Below are positions 8,269 through 17,177 of a stretch of 64,000 nt of DNA, piece by piece. The translations under genes and the position numbers were made by a program. Below the pieces are notes generated by a model, which saw only the letters and a program-made list of their open reading frames with translations, had not been told where the DNA came from and made no database searches. Source of the stretch: JAWKUK01 sp041398605 (GTDB lineage Bacteria > Planctomycetota > UBA1135 > GCA-002686595). The stretch's first letter is position 1. Each line of letters begins with the position of its first letter. The stretch covers positions 1-64,000 of the forward strand of contig JAWKUK010000008.1 of NCBI GenBank assembly GCA_041398605.1, given 5' to 3'.

Positions 8269-9780
8269 TCAGCGCTTCCAGAACCCAGGCACGACGAGCG
8301 CCACGACCGCGTAGAACTCGAGCCGCCCGAGGATCATGAAGATCGAAAGCACAAACTTCACGGGGCCCGGCAGCTCGGCGAAGTTCATCACCGGGCCGAC
8401 CCCCGCGAGGCCCGGGCCGATGTTGTTGAGGGTGGCGAGGACCGCCGTCGAGCCGGTCTCGAGCTCGATGCCGAAGGCCGCCAGGAACAGCGTCCCGGCG
8501 ACAAACACGAGGATCCAGAGCGCGAAGTAACCCGTCACGCTCGCGACGACGCCCTCGTCGAGGCTCTGCCCGTCCATCCGCACCTGGTGGATCGCGCGCG
8601 GGCGGATGAAGCGCTGCACGCCGGCGATCGAAGCCTTCCAGACGATCAAGAAGCGCACGACCTTCAAGCCCCCCCCCGTCGACCCGGCGCACGCGCCGAC
8701 GAAGCAGAGGAACATCAAGAGCATCCGGCAGACCTGCGGCCACTCGTCGAAGTCCGCGGTCGCGAACCCGGTGCTGGTGATGAGGCAAACGACCTGGAAC
8801 ATGCTGTCCCGGAGGCAGCGTGTCAGGGAGCGGTAGTCCTCGAGCCCGGTGCCCTCGACGCCGTTGCTGCCGCCCCAAAACCAGAGGACGAGGCCGATCA
8901 CGACCGTCGCGCCGACCGTCAGCCCGACGTAGGTCTGGGCCTCCAGCGACCCCATCACGCGTCGCCACGCGGGCCGCGGCCCGACCCGCAGCAGCGTGTC
9001 ATAGATGGCGAAGTTGAAGCCGCTGAGGAACATGAAGACCGTGATCACGAGCTCGATCGGGAACGAGCCGTAATACGCGACGCTGTCGCCGCGGTTGGAG
9101 AACCCGCCGGTCGCGATGGTGCCGAACGTGTGCAGCAGCGCGTCGAAGACGCCCATCCCCGCGAGCAGCAGGAACATGAACTCGACCGCGCTGATGCCGA
9201 CATAGATGCGCATCAGCGACAGGGCGGAGTCACGCACGCGCTGGTGGCCGGCCTCGCGGGCGATGCCCGGGACCTCCGAGCGGAACAGGCTGCGCCCGCC
9301 GGTCGGGAAGAGGACCACGAACACCATGACGATGCCGAAGCCGCCGAGCCAGTGCGTGAACGATCGCCAGAAGGCGATCGCCTGGGGCATGCCCTCGATG
9401 CCCTCGACCGAGAGGACGGTCGAGCCAGTCGTCGTGAAGCCGGAGACGGACTCGAAGAACGCGTCGACGAAGCCCTCGAACGTGCCGTGGAAGAGGTACG
9501 GCAGCGCGCCCGCGACGCCGACGACGAGCCAGGAGAGCCCGACGGTCGCGAGGCCCTCGCGGCGGAAGAAGTCCGCCTGGCGCGTCTCGCGATTGGCGTT
9601 GCCACGAAAGACAAACGCAGCCAAGGCGCCGAGCGTCGCCGAGACGGCGGCGGCGAGCAGACAATCGAGCGCGGCCTCCCACTCGCGGAAGTACACGCCG
9701 ACCGCGGCAGGCACGAGCTCGAAGCCCGCCACGAGGACGAGCACGATCCCGAGCATTCGAGCGACGGCGCGCAGGTTCAT
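8269..9780 (-). CDS. trkH: Trk-type potassium uptake channel subunit TrkH
   Basis: 503 aa from the ATG at 9780; an in-frame GTG at 9822 would add 14 residues. It is an integral membrane K+ translocating subunit of the TrkH/KtrB superfamily. All four pore loops with their filter glycines are visible: SGFTTTGS, FGTIATGGF, ITSTGFAT and LNNIGPGL. The membrane segments between them give the usual four M1-P-M2 repeats plus N-terminal helices, and the length matches the family. The regulatory subunit gene trkA lies 63 nt upstream on the same strand, so the two very likely form one operon for low-affinity potassium uptake. Confidence 0.95.
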   Translation of the reverse strand: MNLRAVARMLGIVLVLVAGFELVPAAVGVYFREWEAALDCLLAAAVSATLGALAAFVFRGNANRETRQADFFRREGLATVGLSWLVVGVAGALPYLFHGTFEGFVDAFFESVSGFTTTGSTVLSVEGIEGMPQAIAFWRSFTHWLGGFGIVMVFVVLFPTGGRSLFRSEVPGIAREAGHQRVRDSALSLMRIYVGISAVEFMFLLLAGMGVFDALLHTFGTIATGGFSNRGDSVAYYGSFPIELVITVFMFLSGFNFAIYDTLLRVGPRPAWRRVMGSLEAQTYVGLTVGATVVIGLVLWFWGGSNGVEGTGLEDYRSLTRCLRDSMFQVVCLITSTGFATADFDEWPQVCRMLLMFLCFVGACAGSTGGGLKVVRFLIVWKASIAGVQRFIRPRAIHQVRMDGQSLDEGVVASVTGYFALWILVFVAGTLFLAAFGIELETGSTAVLATLNNIGPGLAGVGPVMNFAELPGPVKFVLSIFMILGRLEFYAVVALVVPGFWKR

Positions 9781-9843
9781 GCGTCTGGTTCTTGGGGGTT
9801 GGTCGAGGCGGTCGCGGGCCACGCGGGGCGCGCCGCCCGCGGG

Positions 9844-11187
9844 TCAAGTCTGGGAGCGCAGGGCGCGCTCGACCTCCGCCTGGTTGCCGACGACGGTGAA
9901 CACGATCACCTGGTCCCCCCCGCGCACGAGCGCGTCGCCCCGCGGCACGATGACCTCGTCGCCGCGCACGAGGGCGCCGATGACCGCGCCCTTCGGGAGG
10001 CCGAGCGCCTTGACCTTGGTCGGCTCGCGCAGGCCGCTCGTGAGCTCGAGCACCTCGCCCTTGCCCCCGCCGATCACGCTGATCGCCTTGGGCGAGCCCG
10101 AGCGTACGAAGCGCAGGATCATATTCGCGCAGAGCACGCGCGGCGAGATCGCTTGGTCGATGCCCTCCAGGAAGTCGTAGAGCTGGCGGTAGGACGCCTT
10201 GTTGACCATGGCGACCGTGCGTTCGACGCCGAGCGACTTCGCGAGCTGGCACGCGATCATGTTGTTCTCGTCGTCGTCCGTGGTCGCGACGAAGACGTTG
10301 GCCTCGGACACGCGCTCCTCTTGCAGGAGGTCGAGGTCCGTCGCGTCGCCGACGAGCACCATCACGTCACCCGAGCACTCAGCGTCCAGCGCGCGGGCAC
10401 GCGCAGGGTCGCGCTCGAGCACGAGCACCGACACGCCCGGCATCTTGCGCAGCTTCCGCGCGATCTCGCGGCCGACGCCGCCGGCCCCCATGAGCACGAC
10501 GCTGCGGCGCCAAGCGACGCGCTCGCCGGCGAGGCGCTCGAACGCGTCGAGGTCCGGCGCGCGGCCGATGATGTAGACCTGGTCGTCTGGGTGGAGCATC
10601 TCGTCCCCCGACGGGATCACGAGCTCCGCGCCCCGCGAGATCGCCGCGACGAGGACCCCGTCCGGCAGGCGCAGCTCGCCGAGCGGCGCGCTGGTCAGCT
10701 CTGACGCGTCGCGCAAGCGCAAGCGACGCAGCTGCACGCGCCCGTCCGCGAACGTCTCGACCTCCAGCGCGTGGCGCTCACGCACGAGCCCGAGGATCTC
10801 TTCCGCCGCGAGGGCCTCGGTGGATAGAACGACGTCGAAGCCGAGCGCTGACTTGTAGAAGTAGCGGTAGCCGTCGAGCACGGACGGGTCCTTCAAGCGC
10901 AGGATCACCCGCCGCGCGCCGAGGTGCTTCGCGACGACGCTCGCGAGCATGTTGACACGATCGTCGTCCGAAACGGCGACGACGAGGTCCGCCTTCGTGG
11001 CGCCCGCCTGGGTCAGGACGTCCGCGCGCGTCCCGTCGCCGACGAGCGCCTGGACGTCGAGCGACTCGGTGAGCTTGCGCGCCTTCGCGGGGTCCGGGTC
11101 GATCACGGTGACCGCGTGTTCTTCGCGGCTGAGGACCCCGGCCAGGTGCTGGCCGACCTCCCCGGCGCCCACGACGACGATGTGCAT
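9844..11187 (-). CDS. trkA: Trk potassium transport regulator TrkA
   Basis: 447 aa, ATG start. This cytoplasmic nucleotide-gated regulator of TrkH has two tandem RCK units. RCK_N1 opens with VVVGAGEVG and carries an acidic residue at the end of beta-2 (VIDPDP) for NAD(H) binding. RCK_N2 starts near residue 232 with LMGAGGVGREIA. Each is followed by a TrkA_C domain (DDQVYIIG and GDQVIVF ends). Length agrees with E. coli TrkA (458 aa). It lies upstream of trkH on the same strand and is divergent from the amidotransferase gene at 11350, with both promoters in the 162-nt gap. Confidence 0.95.
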   Translation of the reverse strand: MHIVVVGAGEVGQHLAGVLSREEHAVTVIDPDPAKARKLTESLDVQALVGDGTRADVLTQAGATKADLVVAVSDDDRVNMLASVVAKHLGARRVILRLKDPSVLDGYRYFYKSALGFDVVLSTEALAAEEILGLVRERHALEVETFADGRVQLRRLRLRDASELTSAPLGELRLPDGVLVAAISRGAELVIPSGDEMLHPDDQVYIIGRAPDLDAFERLAGERVAWRRSVVLMGAGGVGREIARKLRKMPGVSVLVLERDPARARALDAECSGDVMVLVGDATDLDLLQEERVSEANVFVATTDDDENNMIACQLAKSLGVERTVAMVNKASYRQLYDFLEGIDQAISPRVLCANMILRFVRSGSPKAISVIGGGKGEVLELTSGLREPTKVKALGLPKGAVIGALVRGDEVIVPRGDALVRGGDQVIVFTVVGNQAEVERALRSQT

Positions 11188-11349
11188 GCGCGAACGATAG
11201 GGCGTCGGACGGCGCGCGCCAAATGCGAGGCGGCGCGCGACGCCGCCGGCCGCGCCATGGCTGCGGCGCCGGCGCGCTGGCTTCGGCGCCGGCGCGCTGG
11301 GGCCTTCCCTGCTGCGCGCGGATGCCGCGCCCTGTTACCGTCCCCACCT

Positions 11350-11949
11350 GTGATCCTCGTGGTCGACAATCGGGACTCGTTCACGTTCAACCTCGCCGAC
11401 GTCCTCGCCGCGCTCGGCGCGGAGGTCCGCGTCGTTCGCGCGGCGGACCTCGACGTCTCGAGGGTCCTCGCGCTGCGCCCGCGCGGGGTCGTGGTCGGCC
11501 CAGGGCCCGGGACGCCGGCCGAGGCGGGCCCGAGCGAGGCCCTGATCCGCGAGGTCCCGCGCCACGCCCCTGTGCTCGGGGTGTGCCTCGGGCACCAGGC
11601 GATCGCGACGGCCTTCGGCGGGGCCCTGCGCCAGGCGCGCGAGCTCGTGCACGGGGAGACGCGGCCCGTCTGGCACGACGGGCAAGGGGTGTTCCTGGGC
11701 CAACCCACGCCGTTGGCCCTCGCGCGCTACAACTCGCTGACCGTCGACGAAGCGTCGCTGGCTGTGCCGCTCAGGACCGGCCTCCTGCGCGTCAGCGCCC
11801 GAGAGCTCGACGGCAGCATCGCGGGGCTACGCCACACAACGCTGCCGCTGGAGGGCGTACAAGGCCACCCCGAGTCGATCCTGTGCGTCGACGCGGGCGG
11901 GCGCGCGCTCCTGGCGAACTTCCTCGCAGCGACCCGCGGGGGCGCTTGA
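11350..11949 (+). CDS. Glutamine amidotransferase, anthranilate/aminodeoxychorismate synthase component II
   Basis: 199 aa from a GTG at 11350; no good ATG is in frame at the conserved N-terminus ILVVDNRDSFTFNL. It is a class I glutamine amidotransferase of the TrpG/PabA type. The nucleophile is Cys79 in GVCLGHQAI, and His173 and Glu175 in GHPES complete the triad. The PGPGTP oxyanion motif is near residue 56. It supplies ammonia to a chorismate-using partner (TrpE or PabB), but no such gene lies in the window, so tryptophan and folate pathways cannot be separated. It stands alone, convergent with the kinase-like gene at 11978. Confidence 0.9.
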   Translation: MILVVDNRDSFTFNLADVLAALGAEVRVVRAADLDVSRVLALRPRGVVVGPGPGTPAEAGPSEALIREVPRHAPVLGVCLGHQAIATAFGGALRQARELVHGETRPVWHDGQGVFLGQPTPLALARYNSLTVDEASLAVPLRTGLLRVSARELDGSIAGLRHTTLPLEGVQGHPESILCVDAGGRALLANFLAATRGGA

Positions 11950-11977
11950 TCGGGCGCCGGGCCCCTCGCTGCGAGCG

Positions 11978-12819
11978 TCACTCGGCGCGCGGGTCGGCGT
12001 GCGCTCCGCCGCCGATGGCCGCGGTCCAGCGGGGCCAGGGGCCGGCGCTGGGGCGGCGCGCCTCGCCGTCCCGGGTCCCGAGCAGGCGGCGGGTGACGAA
12101 GTTATAGAGCGGCTTCGCCGTGCGCCGCCAAACGCGCGCCACGGGCGAGCGCGGCATCCGCTCCACGTCGCGCACCGCGAGGCGGCCGGGCCGCGGCCAT
12201 CGCGGGTGTAACGGCGCCGGTGCTTCTGCACGTGGCGCAGGTCGTCATGGCAGCGCGCGGCGAAGCGGCGGCCCGGCCTGTCGTGCACGCTCGCGAGCTG
12301 GAAGTCGATCAGCGCCGGGCGGCCGTCGTCGCGCACGACGATGTTCTGCTCCTTGTGCAAGTCGTTGTGGCAGACGCCGACGGCGTGCAGCGCGCGCACG
12401 AGCGCCTCCAGGAGGTCGAAGTAGTCGTAGGGCAGCGCCTCGGCGCGGTGCAGCGGCGCGCCCGCGACGTAAGCGCGCAGCACGACCTCCGCCGCGCGCG
12501 GCACGCGCCCGCGCAGGTCAGGCAGCGACGCGAGCGCCGGGTCGTCGATGAGCCCGCCCACGCTCCCACGCAGCGCCTCGGCCGCTGCGTCCTGCCCGGG
12601 CTCCCCCGCGGGCATCGCGCGCGCGCGCGCGATGCGCGCCAGCGCCCGCCGCGCGCGCCCCGCGAGCGCCCGCGCGACCCAACGCAGCCCAAAGCGCGCG
12701 GCGGCGACCCGCCGCACGACGTACTCCCCCGCCGGCGCGCCGCGCTGCAGGTCGAGCGGGGCGAGCAGCTCCACGTGCCCGAGGGCGTCGCGCTTGAGTT
12801 CCTGGACGATGCGTGCCAC
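11978..12819 (-). CDS. LPS-kinase (InaA/Kdo kinase)-like protein, frameshifted
   Basis: The frame starting at 12819 encodes a protein-kinase-fold core: HNDLHKEQNIVV is the catalytic loop and IDFQLAS the metal-binding DFG-like motif, as in InaA/WaaP/Kdo-kinase lipopolysaccharide kinases. Around 12190, within ...GRGPAASRC, the frame runs on into an Arg/Ala/Pro-rich antisense-like sequence to 11827. The natural continuation (LAVRDVERMPRSPVARVWRR ... ADPRAE, stop 11978) is in another frame. Restoring one base in a CG-rich run joins them into a protein of about 280 aa. So this is either a one-base deletion error in the sequence or a recent pseudogene. Substrate inferred only: a sugar of lipid A/core. 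Divergent from the ABC exporter genes. Confidence 0.6.
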
Positions 12820-12889
12820 GGGTCGCTAACGTAGCGCCGGGCGCCGCACCTGGGTGCCTCCGAACGCCCGCGCCCATCGAAGAGCCCCC

Positions 12890-13846
12890 GTGCCCCTCAC
12901 CCAATCCGCAGCGGGCGGCGCCCAGGGCGCCGCTGGCTTGATCCACGCGCGCGGCGTCGCCCGGCGCTTCGGCGCCAAGGTCGCCCTCGCCGCGTTCGAC
13001 CTCGACGTGCACCCGGGCGCCGTGACGGGCCTCCTCGGCCCGAACGGCAGCGGCAAGAGCACGCTCATGCGCTGCCTCGTCGGCCTCGTGCGCGCGGACG
13101 CGGGCGAGGTGACGATCGACGGGGTGCGCCTCGTCGGCGACGGGGCAGGCGTCCGCCAACAGGTCACCTATGCGCCCGGCGAGCTGCACCTCTACGGCGA
13201 GCTGAGCGGCCGCGCGACGCTGGCCTTCCTGCTGCGCGGGCGCGATCGCGCGACGCGCCGACGCGCGGAAGCGACCGCCCACGACCTCAACCTGCCGCTG
13301 GAGCGCCGCGTGCGCGGCTACAGCCATGGCATGAAGCGCCAGCTCGTCTTCGCCGCCGCGCTCGCGCCCGACGTGCGCGTGCGCATCCTGGACGAGATCA
13401 GCGAGGGCCTTGACCCCTCCAAGCGCAGCGAGATCCTCGACCGGATCCAAGCCGACGCGGCCTCGGGGCGCGCCGTCTTGCTGTCGTCGCACCACCTCGG
13501 CGAGGTCGACCGCGCGTGCGCGCGGCTGCTCTTCGTCGCCGAGGGTCGGCTCCTCGCCGACGAATCGGCCGCCGAAGTCGCGCGCCGCTCAGCGCGCCGG
13601 ATGGCCATCGAATGGGCCGACGCAGCGGCCGCGCAGCGCGCGTCCGAGCGGCTGGCAGGGCCAGACGTCGACGCGGTCGCCGTCTATGGCGCACGCGTCA
13701 CGTTCTCGTTGGCCCACGACGACCCGCGGCCGTTCCTCGCGCGCCTGCAAGCCGCGACAGACCTGCCCGCGCCGCGCGCGATCGAGCACGGCCGCATGTC
13801 CCTCACCGACCTCTACCGCGACCTCTACGGCGTGGAAGGCACCTGA
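12890..13846 (+). CDS. ABC transporter ATP-binding protein
   Basis: About 318 aa from the GTG at 12890 (GAAGAG 5 nt upstream); an in-frame GTG at 12854 would add 12 residues. Single nucleotide-binding domain of an ABC-2 exporter: Walker A GPNGSGKST, signature YSHGMKRQ (a variant of LSGGQ), Walker B VRILDE, a D-loop in SEGLDP and H-loop SSHH. A C-terminal extension of about 90 residues follows, as in NosF/CcmA-like ATPases. The stop (TGATG) overlaps the permease start by one base, so the two are coupled. Substrate unknown. Confidence 0.9.
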   Translation: MPLTQSAAGGAQGAAGLIHARGVARRFGAKVALAAFDLDVHPGAVTGLLGPNGSGKSTLMRCLVGLVRADAGEVTIDGVRLVGDGAGVRQQVTYAPGELHLYGELSGRATLAFLLRGRDRATRRRAEATAHDLNLPLERRVRGYSHGMKRQLVFAAALAPDVRVRILDEISEGLDPSKRSEILDRIQADAASGRAVLLSSHHLGEVDRACARLLFVAEGRLLADESAAEVARRSARRMAIEWADAAAAQRASERLAGPDVDAVAVYGARVTFSLAHDDPRPFLARLQAATDLPAPRAIEHGRMSLTDLYRDLYGVEGT

Positions 13847-14610
13847 TGCTGCGCACGGTCAAGGGCTACGTCCTCTACGGCCTCGGCCTCTTCATCGTGC
13901 TGGCTTTGATGGCCGCCGGCGCGGTCTATTGGTGGCCGAGCTTCTCGGAGAACGTGACGAAGCTGAAGGTGTTCGCGTCGCCGATGCCGATGCTCGGCGA
14001 CATGCTGAACCAGATCGAGAAGGGCGGCGTCGCGGCCTACCTCGTCGGGCAGCACTTCTTCAAAGCGGGCAACACGGTCGGCGTCGGCGGCGCGATCCTC
14101 TTTGCAGCCGGCGCCATCGCGGGCGAGGCGCACCGCGGCACGCTGGAGATGTGGCTCGCGCGGCCCGTTTCACGGGCGCGGCTGCTGACGGAGCGCTTCG
14201 TCGGCGGCCTGCTCGTCACGGTGCTGCCAGTGTTCATCACTAGCGCGCTCGTGCCGTGGATGCTCGGCTGGGTCGGAGAATCGATGTCCTTCGGCGACCT
14301 CATGCGCTGCAGCGCGCACTGCGCAGCGCTGCTCGGCGCGATCTTCTCGCTGACGTTCCTCTGGTCGGCCGGCTCGAGCGACCCGATGCGGATCATCTTC
14401 GTGATGCTGATGTTCTTCGTCTTCCAGTTCGCCATGTACATGGTGAAGACGGCGACGGACTACTCGCTCTTCCGCGCGGCCGACATCGAGGTCTACATGA
14501 AGGTCGTGCTCCAAGACCGCCTCGATTGGCGCTACGTCGGCCCGATGCTGGCGACGATCGTGCTGTCGTACTTGGGCGCGCTCCGCCTCTTCGCGCGGCG
14601 CGTGCCGTAG
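13846..14610 (+). CDS. ABC-2 type transporter permease
   Basis: 254 aa, ATG overlapping the TGA of the ATPase gene by one base. About six hydrophobic segments are seen, the first at residues 8-28 and the last at the C-terminus. The cytoplasmic stretch EAHRGTLEMWLARPVSRARL is the coupling-helix region typical of ABC-2 permeases that pair with single-domain ATPases. A periplasmic region lies between TM1 and TM2. The two genes form a minimal exporter. Convergent with the DUF1570 gene, 15 nt between the stops. The substrate cannot be told from sequence. Confidence 0.85.
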   Translation: MLRTVKGYVLYGLGLFIVLALMAAGAVYWWPSFSENVTKLKVFASPMPMLGDMLNQIEKGGVAAYLVGQHFFKAGNTVGVGGAILFAAGAIAGEAHRGTLEMWLARPVSRARLLTERFVGGLLVTVLPVFITSALVPWMLGWVGESMSFGDLMRCSAHCAALLGAIFSLTFLWSAGSSDPMRIIFVMLMFFVFQFAMYMVKTATDYSLFRAADIEVYMKVVLQDRLDWRYVGPMLATIVLSYLGALRLFARRVP

Positions 14611-14625
14611 CGCAGCCGCGCGCCC

Positions 14626-16149
14626 TCAGCGGCCGGCGTACGCGCGCCAGGCCGCCTCGAGCGCGCCGAGCTCGACGCCCGTCAGCGCCGAAGACAGCGC
14701 GGCCTGCCGCGCCGAGGCCCGCGCCGCTTCGAGCGAGGCGCTGGTCACGCCGCGCCGACCCAGTTGGTCGACCTCACGTCGCCACTCGCGCTTCAGCGCC
14801 TCCAGGTAACGGTCGAGGAGCCGCGCGTGCTGGGGGTCGGCCTCGGTGCGCAGGTAGTGCACAAACGACCAAGCCATCGCGTAGTGCATCGCGGCGGCCG
14901 CGTAGAACGTGCGCTGGTCCATGTGCAGCAGCGCGTCCAACGTCGGGCCGGGCGTCGTCGCGAGCTGGCCCTTCAGCCACGCGGCCCGATCGGACAGGGC
15001 TTCGATGCTGACGAGGCGCCCGGCGCGGAAGCGCGCGCCCGCGAAGTGCTCCGCGGTGCCCTCGTCGAACCACGTGTGCAGCGGCAGCGCGCCCGCGGTC
15101 GCATACAAGTACTGATGGCACGCTTCGTGGTGCAGCGTGCCGAGCAGCGGGTGATTCTCGTCGAGCGGCGCGCTCGCGTCCTCGCGGGCATCGTAGAGCA
15201 CGAGCTCGCCCACATTGGGGTTGAAGAACCCGGCGGTCCAGGACTCGCCGCCGTAGGTCAGGTACTCGCCGCGGTCGCGACACACGCGCACGACTGGGAG
15301 CGCGTCGACGACGCCGTCCGGCGGGAACTCGCGCAGGAAGCGCTCGCGCAGCGCCTCGAGCCGCAGCGCGACGAGCTCGAGCAGCGGCGCGTCGAGCGCG
15401 CCGTGGTAGAGCACGACGTAGTGCTCGGTGTCGCGCACCTCCCAGCCCTCGACGAGCGCGAGCCGCAGCGCCACGCGCTGCTCGGGCTGCGAGAAGCGGC
15501 GCTGTCCGTAGTAGCGCTCCCACTGCGTGCGCTTGGCGATGTCGTCGCGCGGCGCCTCGAAGCGCATGGACTCGGCGCAGCGCTCCCACGTGCGACGCTC
15601 CGTACGCGCGCGGACGACGTCGCCCTCCCCCACGACGACGACGAGGTCGCCGTCGGCGCTCCAGCCGTGCACGAAGAGCGCGCGCGCGCCGCCGTCCGCG
15701 GCGAGGAGCTCGCCGCTGAAGCGATGCGGCGTGCGGCCGTAGCGCTCGCGGACGGAGCGCTCCGGCTCGAGCTTGCGGGGGCGGAACGTGTCGAGCGTCC
15801 ACCGCTCGAGCGCGAGGGCCGGGTCGCCTTGGTAGGGCACGCGATACACGCGCAACGTCGCAGCGGCGACCGCGTCGCGAGGCGCGTCGCTCGGCGCGTA
15901 GAAGAGCAGCAAGCCCGGCTGCCCCGGCGGCACGGGGCGCGCCTCGTAGCCCGTCGGGCGGGCCAAGACGAGCCCGAGGGTCGGGTGCTTCTCGGTCTCA
16001 TCGCCGGGCGCAGGGGCGACGGGCGCCGCGAGCGCCGCCAGCGCGCGCTGCGCCGTTGCGACCCGCGTCATCCCTGGCGCGCACACGGCCGCTGGCGCCG
16101 CGGGCAGAAGCGCGGAGAGGGCGAACAGGGCCAGGGACACGAGCCGCAT
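14626..16149 (-). CDS. Exported DUF1570-type zinc metallopeptidase
   Basis: 507 aa from the ATG at 16149, which begins a signal peptide (MRLVSLALFALSALLPAAPA) and has GGGGA about 7 nt upstream; the frame is open 54 codons further but that part is repeat sequence. HHEACHQYL at residues 340-348 holds the HExxH site (H341, E342, H345) and FDEGTAEHF places E363 as third zinc ligand, a gluzincin arrangement. The 300 N-terminal residues are a separate domain without recognised motif. The protein is expected in the periplasm or outside. The family is abundant in planctomycetes and its substrates are unknown. Confidence 0.8.
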   Translation of the reverse strand: MRLVSLALFALSALLPAAPAAVCAPGMTRVATAQRALAALAAPVAPAPGDETEKHPTLGLVLARPTGYEARPVPPGQPGLLLFYAPSDAPRDAVAAATLRVYRVPYQGDPALALERWTLDTFRPRKLEPERSVRERYGRTPHRFSGELLAADGGARALFVHGWSADGDLVVVVGEGDVVRARTERRTWERCAESMRFEAPRDDIAKRTQWERYYGQRRFSQPEQRVALRLALVEGWEVRDTEHYVVLYHGALDAPLLELVALRLEALRERFLREFPPDGVVDALPVVRVCRDRGEYLTYGGESWTAGFFNPNVGELVLYDAREDASAPLDENHPLLGTLHHEACHQYLYATAGALPLHTWFDEGTAEHFAGARFRAGRLVSIEALSDRAAWLKGQLATTPGPTLDALLHMDQRTFYAAAAMHYAMAWSFVHYLRTEADPQHARLLDRYLEALKREWRREVDQLGRRGVTSASLEAARASARQAALSSALTGVELGALEAAWRAYAGR

Positions 16150-16242
16150 GCGGTCCCCATCGGCAACGGGGCGCTCGGCTCGGAAGCCGTTCTCAGGTCT
16201 GGGACGCGGCCTGCCCCATTGCGAGCGCGCAGCACACAGGAC

Positions 16243-16311
16243 GAGGCCGCCCGGTGGACTCGAGGGCGAGACCGCCCGGTGGACACGAGGGCGAGACCGC
16301 CCGGCGGACAC
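16243..16311. repeat. 25-bp tandem repeat, about 2.8 copies
   Basis: Unit GAGGGCGAGACCGCCCGGTGGACAC (25 nt) is complete at 16262-16286 and, with one change, at 16287-16311. A shortened copy lies at 16243-16261. It sits in the upstream region of the DUF1570 gene, between that start (16149) and the end of the TPR gene (16335). Unit boundaries contain a small inverted repeat (CCGCCCGG). Confidence 0.75.
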
Positions 16312-16334
16312 ATCCGCCGCGCGGGCCCATTCCG

Positions 16335-17045
16335 TCAGACCCAGCGCGCGAGCCAGGCGCGCCAGACGAGCGCCCGGTGCGCGCCGCGCTTGAAGCGCGC
16401 CGCCTCGGAGGCCAGGCGCGCGACCTCTCCAAAGGCCGCGCGCGCCTCGCCGCGCCGCCCCGCCGCGCGGTGGGCGCGGCCGCGCTCGAACGCAGATTCT
16501 GGCGACGGCCCGTGGCTGCGGTCGTATCGATCGAGGCGCCCCAGCGCGTCCTCGGGCTGGCCCGCGAGGGTGGCGGCGGCGGCCGACAGGAGGAGCGCCC
16601 GGCCATAGGCGTGCTCTTCGTCACGGGCGAGCAGCGGGTCGAGCGCGGCGACCGCGCCGGCCGCGTCGCCGGACGCGAGCCGCGCCTCCCCGAGTCGATA
16701 CGCCCACTCGGCGCGCGCCGGTTCGCCCGCGAGGGCGGCCTCAAGGTGCGGGATCGCGGCGCGCGAGTCCCCGCCGGTCAGGAGCAGCGCGCCGAGCTTG
16801 CCACGATTCGCGGGCGTGTCCACGCCGCCCAGGTCGCGCACCGCGCGCTGGTGCCGGCGCGCCGTCAGGACCCGCGCCATGACGACGTGGAGCCCGAGCG
16901 AGAGCAGCGCTGCGCTGAGCCAGAACCCGATCAGGGGGACCTGAAACAGCCCGCCGACCAGCGGCGCGTGGCGCAGCACCGACGTCAGGACCAGGGCCGC
17001 CAAAAAGAAGACAACGAGGCGGAGCACACCCCGATGATGCCACAT
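16335..17045 (-). CDS. Membrane-anchored TPR protein
   Basis: 236 aa, ATG start. Two hydrophobic segments at about residues 8-26 and 37-57 are followed by a cytoplasmic or periplasmic alpha-helical region (75-236) of tetratricopeptide-like repeats. Examples are AAIPHLEAALAGEPARAEW and the AYRLGEARLASGDAAGAVAALDP stretch, Ala-rich with the G-x-x-A-x-A pattern. Such proteins are scaffolds; there is no catalytic motif. Divergent from lpxB, with a 132-nt shared promoter region. Confidence 0.75.
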   Translation of the reverse strand: MWHHRGVLRLVVFFLAALVLTSVLRHAPLVGGLFQVPLIGFWLSAALLSLGLHVVMARVLTARRHQRAVRDLGGVDTPANRGKLGALLLTGGDSRAAIPHLEAALAGEPARAEWAYRLGEARLASGDAAGAVAALDPLLARDEEHAYGRALLLSAAAATLAGQPEDALGRLDRYDRSHGPSPESAFERGRAHRAAGRRGEARAAFGEVARLASEAARFKRGAHRALVWRAWLARWV

Positions 17046-17177
17046 GTGAGGCTCCGAGGGTCACGGGCCCTCGCCTGGCGACACCGCGCGCGGCTGCGCG
17101 TGGTCCCTGCGCGTGGGCGTCGGCGAGGTTGCAAGCGCGGGCATCGCGCGGGGGCGTCGGCGCGCTATCCTCGCGAG

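Noticed and set aside
8081..8968. N-terminal extension of the hglS-like frame into trkH
   Set aside because: The extra 296 codons are a shadow of trkH; the ATG at 8080 has a ribosome site and matches the start of the DUF1338 homology.
8587..10704. 705-aa ORF antisense to trkH and trkA
   Set aside because: Composition shadow of two well-identified genes; dominated by A, R, D, E, H with no fold.
16056..17177. Upstream extension of the lpxB frame (374 codons)
   Set aside because: It runs antisense through the TPR gene and repeat DNA; LpxB homology begins well after 17178.
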